Assembly: GCA_037893245.1 (NCBI GenBank) | Contig: JBAIAA010000074.1 | Span: 620,001 to 684,000 of the forward strand | Source: Crossaster papposus | Lineage: Eukaryota; Echinodermata; Asteroidea; Velatida; Solasteridae | Direction: 5' to 3' | DNA length: 64,000 bases | Part shown: piece after piece, positions 12,901 to 22,238 of the stretch | Layout: each line of letters begins with the position of its first letter | How positions within the stretch are numbered: position 1 is the stretch's first letter | The notes under the pieces: model-generated | What the model saw: the letters and a program-made list of their open reading frames with translations, nothing else | The model's database searches: none | Told to the model about the DNA's origin: nothing | Position numbers and translations under genes: made by a program

Positions 12901-15900
12901 AATTTTTATTTTTATTTTTATTCGCCGGACGGCGATCGCAACTTTTTCATTATAAAATTTTATTTTTCTGAATAATTACAGGATATCTAGCGCAATCATT
13001 TTGCTGGATGCCCAGAATCAACATTTACTTTCAGATGAGTAGGATATTTCTTAATAATTCGGTAGTAAATATTTTCGATATCTGCAAATGGTGTATACTA
13101 CCTTTAAACAATGCACACTCACCGTTCAACACCCAGTGCATGTCATATACCAGCATAATTCCTAGAAAGAGAAAAAAATATATTAAAAATGCTTGAGGCA
13201 AGTAGGATATAATAAGAAGAAGATATCAATTCAAATGAAGAAAGTCTGAATATCCTATAATAAATTCAATACAATGATTTGTTTGCATAAATTAAATGCA
13301 TCTAAAGTTATTTTTGTTACTTTTTTTTTTTTAATAAAGTGTTTCTTTAGCATTGACAAGAAACAATTGCAAAAAAAATTCAGACTTTTTGTCTTGTTTT
13401 TTTCTCTACTGGAAGGCATTATATTTCTTTCTGATAGTACCCTTAAGATTACACAGTGTGTAATTGTCACGAGAGCATTATAAAAAGAACAATATCTCAC
13501 CAACAAGCGCAGGGAAGTATAACTCAAAACACAATATCATAAATCTAACCACATCCATGTCCTGAAAAAAAAGAGATAAATAATATAATTCTTGAATATG
13601 ATAACAACATTTACCTTTCTTGTAAAAATAATTTATAAAGTTATAATTTGTTTACTGTTTTCTGTTATCAAACTGTTTTTTGTAAATCATAAAAAATATT
13701 TTTAAAAGCCTAGAATCCAAACACATTTTTGTTACGACAGTAATGTACTATTTTTGGGCAACAGAAAAGTTTGAAAAAACAAAGATCAGAGAGTAAAAAC
13801 TAAAATTAAACAAATCTAATTCTCTAATGGCAAATGACTTTCAGACTTTACAAAGGTTTTGCTTAGAACCAAATTGAAATTGAAATTTTTTTGAAAATTT
13901 TCAAAATTTGTCAGTGCGCAGCAATGCTGTGATCGAGTCACTTGAGTTCAGAGTCACGAGTCACTAGGTTCGAGTCCCATTCTGAGTCACAAGTCATTTA
14001 AGTCGAGTCCGACTCAAAGTCTGAGTCTTTTGTGACTCCAGTCGAGTCCGCAACACTGAGTCTCACGTCCCGAGTCACTAGGTTAGAGTGCAATTTTTGA
14101 GTCACAAGTCATTTAAGTCGAGTCCGAGTCAAATTCTGAGTCTTTAGCCAATGTGACTGTAGTCGAGTCTGCAACACCAAAATTGAGTTCCAGTCTCACG
14201 TCCCGAGTCACTAGGGTAGAGTTCAATTTCGAGTCACAAGTCATTCGAGTCGAGTCCGAGTCCGAGTCTGAGTCTTTAGTCAATGTGACTCGAGTCGATT
14301 CCGCAACACCAAAATTGAGTCCCAGTCTCACATCCTGAGTCACTAGGGTAGAGTTCAATTCTGAGTCACAAGTCATTCAAGTCGAGTCCAAGTCAAAGTC
14401 TGAGTCTTTAGTCAATGTGACTCGAGTCGATTCCGCAACACCAAAATTGAGTCCCAGTCTCACATCCTGAGTCACTAGGGTAGAGTTCAATTTCGAGTCA
14501 CAACTCTTTTTGGTCAAGTCCGAGTTAGAGTCTGAGACTTTAGCCAATGTGAGTTGAGCCCGCGACACAAATATTGAGACCGAGTCCTTGATTTCCAGTC
14601 CTTGAAACACTCGTGAGGGATACTCACCAGATTACTCAATCCAGCGTTGGTCATGTCCATGAGTATGACCACATCTTCTCCCATCGCCTCATTCTCCATC
14701 TTGTTCAACCAGAATGCCATGTACTGCTTGGCTAACCGAGTCCTGGATGGGTCCTTCTTATGCTTACAAAGCCTGAACCACACTAAAAAACCACACAGTT
14801 GTATGATTTCAAGTTAAAGGTCGGATACACCATTGGTAATTGCTTGAATTATCATGAATAGGTAGGTTTAGGAGGTTATATTTTGTAGTAAATACTGTTT
14901 AACTGAGCTGTCCGAAGTTTTACAGTCATGGATGCCGAGAAAAGCTCGAAAACGTTTGTTTTTGACCGGAGTCGGCGATCGCAAATTTGTCTTTATAAAA
15001 TTCTATTTTTCAGAATAATTACAGGATATTTAGCGCAATCATTTGGCTGGATGCCTAAAATCATTATTTACTTTCAAATGAGTAAGATATTTCCTATTAA
15101 TTCGGTAGTAAATATTTTCGATATCTGCAAATGGTGTATCCTTCCTTTAACACGTTGACTGCCGACTGCGAGTATAGTCGTAGTAACAGGTGTACCGGGT
15201 TCTGCCACTACGAGTATACTTGTAGAAAATGAAAGGCTTTTGTATTGTAAATTGAATACACTGGCATCACTGATAACGCAACAAATATGCTGCTGGTAGT
15301 GGTGATGAGGACATACATGTTTATGTTCAATTGTGGTTTTTTTCTGTTTAAAAAAAAAGAGTACCTATTAGGTATGTGCATGTGTACAATGCTTTGCAAA
15401 TGGGGGCGCCCTGAGAAATTATACCCAGCAGTCAACGTGTTAACCCTCAATCCTCCAAAATCCTCATTGCAGTTTTGGAGGATTTTTGAGGATTGAGGAT
15501 GAATGGTATTTTTTTTAAATGAGGAGTTTGGAGGATTGAGGCACAATGTTGTTTAAAGTGTGGAGGATTTTTGAGGATTGAAGCTGACTGGGGTTTTCCA
15601 AAAATGAGGATTTTGGAGGATTGAGGCTGAATGGGGTTTTCAACTGGAAAATGAGGATTTTGGAAAATTGACTTTTTTCAATCCTCCAGAATCCTCATTG
15701 CAGTTTTAAAAGATTTGTAAGGATTGAGGATGAATGGTATTTTTTTTTAAATGAGGATTTTTGAGGATTGAGGCACAATGTTGTTTCAAGTGTGGAGGAT
15801 TTTGGAGGATTGAGGCTAAAAGGTTATTAAAAAATGAGGATTTTGAAGGATTGAGGACGGTTGCTAGCAAAAAGGGCCTAGGGGGTTAGGGTTTAAGAGG

Positions 15901-18900
15901 TAATATACCTTTTGCAGCTATCCAATAAGTAACCAACCAAAAAACTGTTGAAAAGCTTATTTGCTGTAAAGATATTAATGATTCTAAACTCCATGTGACA
16001 TTATTGCAGCTGACATGCTCTCATTTTGAAGAAAATAACAAAAGAATGCCATTTCCAAATATTTTGGACATTTTCGCAAATACATGTAGTGCACGCAAGA
16101 ATTTAGGAAATATCATTGCAGAAATGCCTAAAGGGGTTTTGTTTCAGTAAAAAACAAAACATGAAATGTTCTTTTGGTCATGATTTTATAGGCAATCAAT
16201 ATTTTAATTAAACAATTACCTATTCTTCTGCCAATCTTGCATCTACTGTGAGAGTAAAATCCACCTGGGGTCAGCACCTCGTCATCAAAACTATCAAAGG
16301 TCATATCTAAACGACAAAAAACAAAAGCCACAAGAAAACATGAATTTGTAGTAATTATATGTCTATTATGCACAAATAAATAACACAGATTCTGTTTCGT
16401 ATATGTGACCTGTCACTACAATATGAGAGTAAAGTCGGGAAAATTGAAATTTCAGATATTGGTATTTTCAAATTCTGGAGAAAGAGAGCTTTCTAATGGT
16501 ATACAACACTTGGGGGTTTTGCTATAAATACATTTTACAGCGCTCCAGAAAGTCACGGGTTTCAAAAAACAAGTTTGCGAGAAAACTTACCAAATAAACA
16601 TCTTAAACAAAACACGCAAAAGATTGCGAAACAGGACAAGTAAGGTTCGGTTGAACGTAGCAACAGCTATGTTCTAATCATTATTTCTTCTTGAAACTTT
16701 CCACACATATGAACTATACAAAAATATCAAAATTTTGAAAATGTGAGATAGTATAAACAAGGACCTTATTTTTAAATTTAATTACCGTGTTAATTAGACC
16801 ACTAATGGACTTTAATCCAAACACTAACTACGCAAACACTACGCAAAATCCCGTAATTTACAAGATTTTCGATCATCTGATCGCACCCAAAAAATAGAAA
16901 CATTTATAGAGGAGGACTTGGGATTTCCAAGTAACGAAAAATCTCAAAATTGACCACCCCTTCATATTTTGACTTTGGATGGCCATATCTCCCAATCACA
17001 TCGTGCGACTTTACTCTCATAATGTGGTGACAGGTCACATATGGACTCTAATTCTGGAGGTATGCCTAGTCCAGTGTAAAAGACAATCAGTTCAGGGGTC
17101 CAGTACCCATCCCAACAGATTCCAACAAAACCTGGTGTTGCAATTTGACTGGATGGGGTTTGTTAGGGTTAAGTTTTCTTGGGTATTTTTGGAGACGTTC
17201 GTTTCGCAACCAACCATTCAGTCCAAACTGCTTTCTCCACTTCAACACCGTGTTGATTTTTTCCCCCGTGAGTTTGAAATCCATCTTAGCGATCATCAGG
17301 AATTTGTGGACGTACTTGTCGCAAGTCCGCAGCTTTTCAACGTCTCGCGGATCATATGCCTCGTTGTGCCCATCTATAAAATGAAGAAAAAAAGAAATAA
17401 AACCCAGACGTATAACCAATTTTAAGTAAAGGATATTAACCAGTTCGCGCTGGAGGACGTATATACACGCAAAGTTTTCCCCAGATTCAAAACGGATGAC
17501 TCATAAACACGTCACGAGCAAGGCCGGAAATGTCTGTCAGCAGCGAGCAAGCCCGGAAATGCATGGGTGTGCTTCCCGGTACCATCGACCTGAACCCGTC
17601 TCGGATCGAGATTTGTTAAAATAATTCTGCGCATCGGCTCGGTGATGTTAAAATAATCACGGCACAAACTGGTTTAATTAAATTCTTTTCATGGATTTCA
17701 TCAAATGGGATCGGAAAGAATGTCGCAACTTGACGCTGTTTTTTCTTCTTCATATATCATCTCAATGATGGTCATCAATAAGAGCCAAAATGTTGAAAAG
17801 ACATGAATCTGGAACTGAGAAATATTTTCAATTGACCTTTCCCCTCAACCCTTCAGCCTAATCCTCCTTTTGTTGTTCCACAGAACTCTGTACATGCTTT
17901 TTCTTTTGTCTTTCTCCCGCCAGCTATGATGAGCTTCATGCTGTATGTTTCCCTATATATGTTTGTTTCTTGTACACAGCCATTATGTCTCTGAAGAAGA
18001 TCTTGTTAAAGGTCGAAATATTAGGCCCTCTTAACTATCTGATTTGTATATTTCAGGTCATTCCAGCCAGTAAGCAGTTTGCAGCAGTTTTAATCTTATT
18101 CAATTTTGTTAGAAACAGTTTTCTTGACTCTCCTCAAACTGGGTACACAGTGTGTAGCATCAGGATACTACATTCCTTCCATGGAAACCTCGACTAAAGT
18201 TTAAGGTTACGAAGGATTTATTGTTTATAGTTGAGAAGATCCGAACTCACAGCCACGTCTCAAAAACTTTAAGTAGTTTAAGGGAATGTACATCGTTTGC
18301 TTTTGTTGTAATTTTCAGAAATGGATGCATTTGGGGGGTTGGTATGTTATAGCAAAGATTGTTAAACTGACTTACTTAACGTTTTGGGTTCGTAGATGCT
18401 GGACAAATCAAGAAAACCAATCATGATTTGTAGTCTAGTTTCCAAACCCCACTTAAAGGTCGGATACACCATTGGTAGTTGCTTGAATTATCATGAATGG
18501 GTGGATTTTGAGGGTTGTATTTATCGTTTATAGTAAATATCGTTTAACTGACCTGTCCGAAGTTTTTACAATCATAGATGGCAAGAAAATCACGAAAAAC
18601 AGCGTTTGTTTTTAACCGGCGTCGGGCAGTTTTATATAAAGTACTCAAACTAAGCGAAATGTACCCCTAGAACTATGGGGCTCCCGACGCCCGTAGGTCA
18701 GAGCCCCATAGATAGAGAGGGTTTTTACAGGTTAACCGCCGTTAAACAAAACAAACCATGCACAAACTGCACAAAATTACTCCCATATACCGCTGCACGG
18801 TCTACCTCTAAACACATTCCTGTAATTGGCGGTTCCTCCGCTGTTGGAAGTGGTTAATAAATAAATAAAAATTTTATGAGTACTTTAACAACTCACCATG

Positions 18901-20387
18901 CCAGCACTGCGTAATTTCAAGCCGCACCGCAGCCGCATTAGCCGTTTTCTAAACACAAGCTTCATCTTGCGAGGCCTTATTCTTACAGTTGGTTGCATGT
19001 AAAAACCTATGGGCTCCGTCCTACAGGCGTCTAGCCTTTTGTCAAGGCCTTCGTGGCTGCGATCCCAAGCGACCGGAACGGAGACCACGCACGCGAGTGG
19101 CGAAGCCACGAGGGCCTTTTCCAACTTGTTTGCGGTTTCTTATGTGTTTCTTTATAATCTCGATTTTTGCTACCCAAAACGGTAGCAAAAGTCCAAACCA
19201 ATCAGAAGCGACGGGGGTCAGCGGGTCAGCATACATTAACAAATTATGATTGGTTAATCGTTCAGCACTTTACTTGTTTGCATACAAGTAATGAATAATG
19301 CATGTATCATACTCTATGAATAATTCATCAAAACAAACCGCAAACAAGTTGGAAAAGGCCCTCGTGGCTTCGCCACTCGACTCGCGCGCGTGGTCTCCCT
19401 TTCCAGTCGCTTGGGATCCCAGCCACGAAGGCCTTGACAAAAGGCTAACAGGCGTCGGGAGCCCCATAGTTCTAGGGGTAAGCAAAATGATGGATGCAGC
19501 TATACAAACCTTCAGTGTACTGCTCAAGGAATTCTGCTCTGAAACGGGCCACCATATCCTCATCAAGCTGATAATAGAAAACAATAATATTAACCATTTG
19601 TTCTCATTTCTTAAGTTAACAAAATATTATTTACGATTTAATTCAGAGCTAGGCCTATATAGCCCTGTCCTAAATCAATGTTAATAAGCCAGTTCGGTAT
19701 TCCCACCGCACGTGCGCACATAACGATTTGACGATTTTTCTTCCGAGATAAACATTTCATCGATTGCGTGCAAAAGCACAGCGGGTACCAGCAAATTTAA
19801 AGAGATTGCCGTGTTCTAAAGTTACTAAGTAACATTTTTTTTTTACGTTTTGGTGTTTTCAAGTGTTTTGTGTGGCCAAACTTTTGTTCGAACAAAGTTC
19901 CCATCGTCTTTTCGATTTCACAAGAAAATGCACAAAATGCGGATTCGGTTACCACGTTCCCCATAGCCTTGTGTGCATTTGTCTGCCGTGTTTATCCTAA
20001 GAGAAAAATTTTTGAATCTTGTTGTGCACATGCGCAGTTTGAATACCGAACTGGCTTATTGTTATGTTAAGCATTGGTAAATTGGTGATCACTAATTAAT
20101 AAATAAAGAGAATATTAATTTAGCAATGGCGCAAACAGAATTAAATATCTAGTCGTTGCATAGTTATGCCTCTTTAAAGATTGAATTTGTAATACATGTA
20201 ACTGTTGAAACAATATCAACTAGTACTACGGCCGTTCCCATACCATCTGACCATAGCTTTGTTAGTGCATGATAAACTGCATTGCTTGTTTGTCATTCAT
20301 TCGGAAAGGTTTTCAGTTTAGGGTCTAAGTACTCCCGACATATTTTTGCTGTTTCCGTTTCATTACCAGGGGTCTTGGTCCCGGCAT
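3933..20387 (-). CDS. MOSPD2: MOSPD2: CRAL-TRIO and MSP domain protein, tail-anchored (14 exons)
   Basis: MOSPD2 is an ER membrane tether: its MSP domain binds FFAT motifs on partner proteins at membrane contact sites. Exons, in transcript order: 20387-20367, 19567-19510, 17373-17215, 16306-16220, 14782-14628, 13561-13501, 13161-13123, 11819-11695, 10087-9833, 9020-8959, 8121-8016, 6472-6246, 5661-5577, 4148-3933. All introns are GT-AG and phases agree, giving about 551 aa (human 518). The N-terminal half matches the CRAL-TRIO region (AYDPRDVEKL, LPPYMGGT). Residues of about 236-320 form an acidic linker. The MSP domain (about 330-455) has DRYKVRPS and DKFLV, the latter aligning with the FFAT-contact residues of the family. 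A hydrophobic segment at about 493-515 is the tail anchor. Exon 1 (7 codons) is chosen only from splice phase and is tentative; the ATG inside exon 2 is the alternative. No polyadenylation signal is certain; ATTAAA on the minus strand at 3427-3422 is possible. Confidence 0.93.
4183..4427 (+). mobile_element. TTAA MITE family A
   Basis: Flanked by TTAA on both sides. Termini are CCAGTTCGCGCCGG and a diverged inverse on the right. It lies in the last MOSPD2 intron, 35 bp from the start of exon 14. Confidence 0.85.
4809..5475. mobile_element. hAT-like non-autonomous element, 667 bp
   Basis: Ends are TAGTCCTGGGCGAGTAGTG and the inverse of CTCGCCCAGCACTA, a hAT-style terminus. Flanks are CTTTAAAG (4801-4808) and ATTTAAAG (5476-5483), matching at 7 of 8 positions. 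The interior has several inverted ACTCG/CGAGT motifs and no transposase. It sits in MOSPD2 intron 13. Confidence 0.75.
5748..5963 (-). mobile_element. TTAA MITE family A
   Basis: Reverse orientation (begins with the GGGATTATTTTAACATC side) between TTAA sites. It lacks part of the middle. Confidence 0.8.
5977..6212 (-). mobile_element. Diverged relative of MITE family A
   Basis: Starts CCAGTTCGCATCAG and ends GATGCAAACTGG. The interior shares the TTGCTCGCTGC..TGACAGA core but is otherwise strongly diverged. It directly follows another family A copy. Confidence 0.6.
6604..7146 (-). mobile_element. tRNA-derived SINE, family 1, interrupted
   Basis: Same family as 655-990, with the tRNA-like head at the right (minus GGAGTGCCGTGGCCTCGTGG). 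The body is split at 6639-6813 by another element. Intact SINE sequence resumes on both sides. Confidence 0.8.
6642..6810. mobile_element. PIF/Harbinger-like MITE, 169 bp
   Basis: Terminal inverted repeats of about 30 bp (GGCCGTGTTCGGGCGG at the left, CCGCCCGAACTCGGCC at the right) are flanked by TTA on both sides (6639-6641, 6811-6813). GGCC-type ends with a 3-bp TTA duplication fit PIF/Harbinger. Confidence 0.7.
7369..7957. mobile_element. Long-TIR fold-back element, family H
   Basis: About 58 bp at the left (AATAAGCCATTTGCAC...) are inverted at the right (...GCGCAAATGGCTTATT). The inner segment with GAATCACGTGATATAGC is also inverted. Part of the left half holds a GTCGATCGAGGA direct repeat found nowhere else here. 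A related partial copy lies at 29940-30245. Confidence 0.7.
8566..8708. repeat. Near-perfect 143-bp hairpin
   Basis: GGTCACTTCGAGCACGTC at the left pairs with GACGTGCTCTAGTGACC at the right. The arms continue through GGGGGACCTATTT/AAATAGGTCCCCC to a short loop near 8632-8645. It lies in MOSPD2 intron 10. Confidence 0.8.
9149..9508. mobile_element. TTAA-flanked element rich in CCTCAATCCTCC
   Basis: Opens TTAACCCTAACCCC and closes GTTAGGGTTAA. The interior is repeated CCTCAATCCTCCAAAATCCT in both orientations. A relative in inverse orientation is at 15440-15896. TTAACCCT ends and TTAA flanks resemble piggyBac termini. Confidence 0.65.
10287..10311 (+). repeat. Poly(C) tract
   Basis: A run of C with only a late A interruption, in MOSPD2 intron 8. 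Confidence 0.9.
10472..11631 (+). repeat. 40-bp satellite, about 29 units, in MOSPD2 intron 8
   Basis: The unit is 40 bp (TGATTGGACAGAATCTTGAG then GTCAAGATGCAGTCTTGTTC) with a few point differences per copy. Each unit contains the dyad TCTTGA-GG-TCAAGA and the hexamer AGGTCA. The array ends about 60 bp from the exon 8 donor. Because 40 is not a multiple of 3, long translations across it are chance. Confidence 0.97.
12085..12325 (-). mobile_element. TTAA MITE family A
   Basis: Reverse-orientation full-length copy between two TTAA sites. Confidence 0.85.
12483..12585 (+). repeat. Unclassified dispersed repeat
   Basis: Carries CCTTGTGGAGACC ... CATTGTGTTCACGTCTCCACAGGGTA. A related block is at 36490-36600. 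Confidence 0.5.
12685..13107 (+). mobile_element. TTAA MITE family B, near full length
   Basis: TTAAAGGTAGTATACACCATT at the left and its inverse GGTGTATACTACCTTTAA at the right. A CGGACGGCGATCGC palindrome lies in the middle. The right end is 16 bp from MOSPD2 exon 7. Confidence 0.88.
13930..14570 (+). repeat. GAGTC-rich tandem array
   Basis: Five units of about 116-133 bp, recognisable by GAGTCACTAGG at about 13957, 14073, 14204, 14337 and 14470. Within units GAGTC/GACTC recurs every 5-15 bp. The array stops about 55 bp from MOSPD2 exon 5. Confidence 0.88.
14814..15150 (+). mobile_element. TTAA MITE family B
   Basis: TTAAAGGTCGGATACACCATT to GGTGTATCCTTCCTTTAA. Its right TTAA is also the left TTAA of the next element. 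Confidence 0.88.
15147..15443. mobile_element. TTAA-flanked MITE, TIR CACGTTGACTGC
   Basis: TTAACACGTTGACTGC at the left and GCAGTCAACGTGTTAA at the right form a perfect inverted repeat. The element shares terminal TTAA sites with both neighbours. Confidence 0.75.
15440..15896. mobile_element. TTAA-flanked element rich in GAGGATTGAGG
   Basis: Inverse-oriented relative of 9149-9508. It closes with GCTAGCAAAAAGGGCCTAGG and GGGTTTAA and opens at TTAACCCTCAATCC. Confidence 0.65.
16404..17039. mobile_element. TGTGACC-type fold-back element
   Basis: Starts TGTGACCTGTCACTACAATA and ends with the inverse ...GTGGTGACAGGTCACA. CGACTTTACTCTCA is inverted inside the arms. It lies in MOSPD2 intron 3. 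Confidence 0.75.
17436..17677 (+). mobile_element. TTAA MITE family A
   Basis: Full-length plus-orientation copy between TTAA sites. Confidence 0.85.
18453..18633 (+). mobile_element. TTAA MITE family B, 3' truncated
   Basis: Begins TTAAAGGTCGGATACACCATT. The similarity stops after GGCGTCGGGCAG. Confidence 0.8.
18662..19480. mobile_element. Mutator-like fold-back element, 819 bp
   Basis: About 30 bp at the left (TACCCCTAGAACTATGGGGC...) are inverted at the right (...CCCATAGTTCTAGGGGTA). The flanks AGCGAAATG (18653-18661) and AGCAAAATG (19481-19489) match at 8 of 9 positions, the target size of Mutator elements. A second GC-rich inverted pair lies inside (about 19008-19142 against 19330-19470). 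No transposase is seen. Confidence 0.75.
19683..20060. mobile_element. Fold-back element in MOSPD2 intron 1
   Basis: AATAAGCCAGTTCGGTATTC at the left is inverted as GAATACCGAACTGGCTTATT at the right. A GTGCGCAC/GTGCACATGCGC pair lies just inside. Confidence 0.7.
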
Positions 20388-20817
20388 GATGATATTGACT
20401 TGTTGTTTCCGTCAGGAATCACAGTAGAAACTTCTCTTGAACCGATCTGCATTGATCTGATTAAAAAAATAAATGAAAGACGACACATAAACACAATCGA
20501 AGTTCGAACGCAACTTGTCATAACAATTATCATAACACGGACCGGCACCTCGAGTTGTATTGACATAAATGCACGGGATCGGAAAATACGTTCAAAAAAG
20601 AGGGCGCTATTTAGACCGCCATTAAAAAAAAGTAAACAAACGTGGCCGTGAACAGAGGGCGCTATTTTGAATCACCATTAAATGCCGGGAATTTTAGAAA
20701 AATGTAAAGTTTCTTATCATAAATGGAAAGTAAAACTGCTCTATTTCACCCGTGAAGTCGTCAATGGAGTGATTTTGAACGCACTTATGTTTCTTTGGTG
20801 ATAGCCACTTCAGTAGT
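20388..20817. promoter_or_regulatory. Putative bidirectional promoter of MOSPD2 and FANCB
   Basis: Only 430 bp separate the proposed MOSPD2 start codon (minus strand) from the FANCB start codon (plus strand), so both 5' UTRs and core promoters must lie here or overlap the first exons. No TATA box is convincing. A block of about 29 bp occurs twice, near 20599 and 20654: AGAGGGCGCTATTT followed by a CC(G/A)CCATTAAA-like end. The first copy contains CCGCCATT, which resembles a YY1 site. Promoter function is inferred from gene arrangement alone. Confidence 0.6.
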
Positions 20818-22207
20818 ATGTCGGTCTCTCTGTACACTTTCGTTTATGGTCAACTTGTCAAAATATCCTGGCTTCCGGGTTCGAAAAACGATTGTCGTCT
20901 GCAGCTTCAGAATGGAACGTGCGGTGGCGCAATGGCACCTGAAACAATGGACAGTGGGCAAACGCTATTGGCGGAAAGTTTTCAGTTCTCTACGCGAAGA
21001 GGCAACTTTGAACCAATCAGTGACAATGTTACGCTTACACTCGGGAATAGCACGGACTTAAGACTCCTTGCACTGGCCAAAATTATTGACAGTCGAACTG
21101 GCTTGAACATTCCATGCATTATTGTAGAACAACAAGTTGGTGAAAAACGTAATGTGCCTGTTTCTGCAGCTGGAGATGGGATTGCAATTTCTGAGATGTA
21201 TCGTGTATCAATATTGTTTTTATTATTGAGAAAGAAGGCATTTTTGCTACGTGGTGTTTTCACATTGGGGTATTCTCTGAAGTCGACAAAATTGTTTCTC
21301 CGAGATGGACCAACACTTTGCTGGGAACACAAAGGAGGTGTTTACTTCACAAAAGATTTAGGATTATCAAACGAAACCAAGGTCAATGTTGTGAAGTTGG
21401 GTGAACATTTATGGAAATCATCTAGTTCCTTGAAGTGGGTTGGTGTGATAAATGGTGATCCAGTTGCCATGGGAACACAGCAGTCTGCCAGTCAGAAATG
21501 TTCACAAGAGGAGAGGCTTTTTTACTTGAGCAACACTTGGACAATGGTTAAGCTGCCTGTGCATAAAACTGCACAACCGAATGCACCAATGGCAGACGAG
21601 AATGCACCATTGCCTCATGAATATTCAAACATTGTCAACTGTCTCCACTTTTGCCATTGTAGCATCAGCCAATCAGGAGGCAGCTTCTTCAGGAGCAGTG
21701 ACCACAGCATAGATAAGGGAGCTTCATTGGTTCTTGCTTCTACAAACCAATCCCAATTGGTTGAAGTTTGTGGAGGGATGGTTAGACGTGTTTGCAACCT
21801 TCCATTTGACGATGCCTGCGAGATTGCTGTTGCCATGGTAACGGGAGGAGAGGAATTGATTGTTGTGCATTCCGCTGGCGGTAAAGTCTGTGTCGTGTGG
21901 AGGAAGAATTTTGAGGCACGTTGAGTTTTTTAATACTTGAAATTTTATGTTATCATTTATTCCTTGTCCTTTCCTTGTTTCAAACCACAAATAATGATTC
22001 TTTCGAAATGTTTTACAATTTCAAAGTTAACTTTTTCATGTGCATTTTCAGGAAAGTCAGTTGGTAAAAAAGTCTATTGTGCACACCATTTTTATTCTTA
22101 CAGGAAAATTAGTCGGTAAAAATTTCCATTGTTCACACTATTTTCAACTGGTTTTATGCATTTTCAGAGTCTTGAAGCAAGAACCTTGTGTCCTCCCTGA
22201 CCATATC

Positions 22208-22238
<31 letters not shown>

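Noticed and set aside
16979..17425. 148-codon plus-strand frame
   Set aside because: Antisense to MOSPD2 exon 3 and part of a fold-back element; the minus strand carries the conserved protein.
20346..20651. 101-codon plus-strand frame in the promoter region
   Set aside because: No homology. It overlaps the antisense of the proposed MOSPD2 first exon and the shared promoter.
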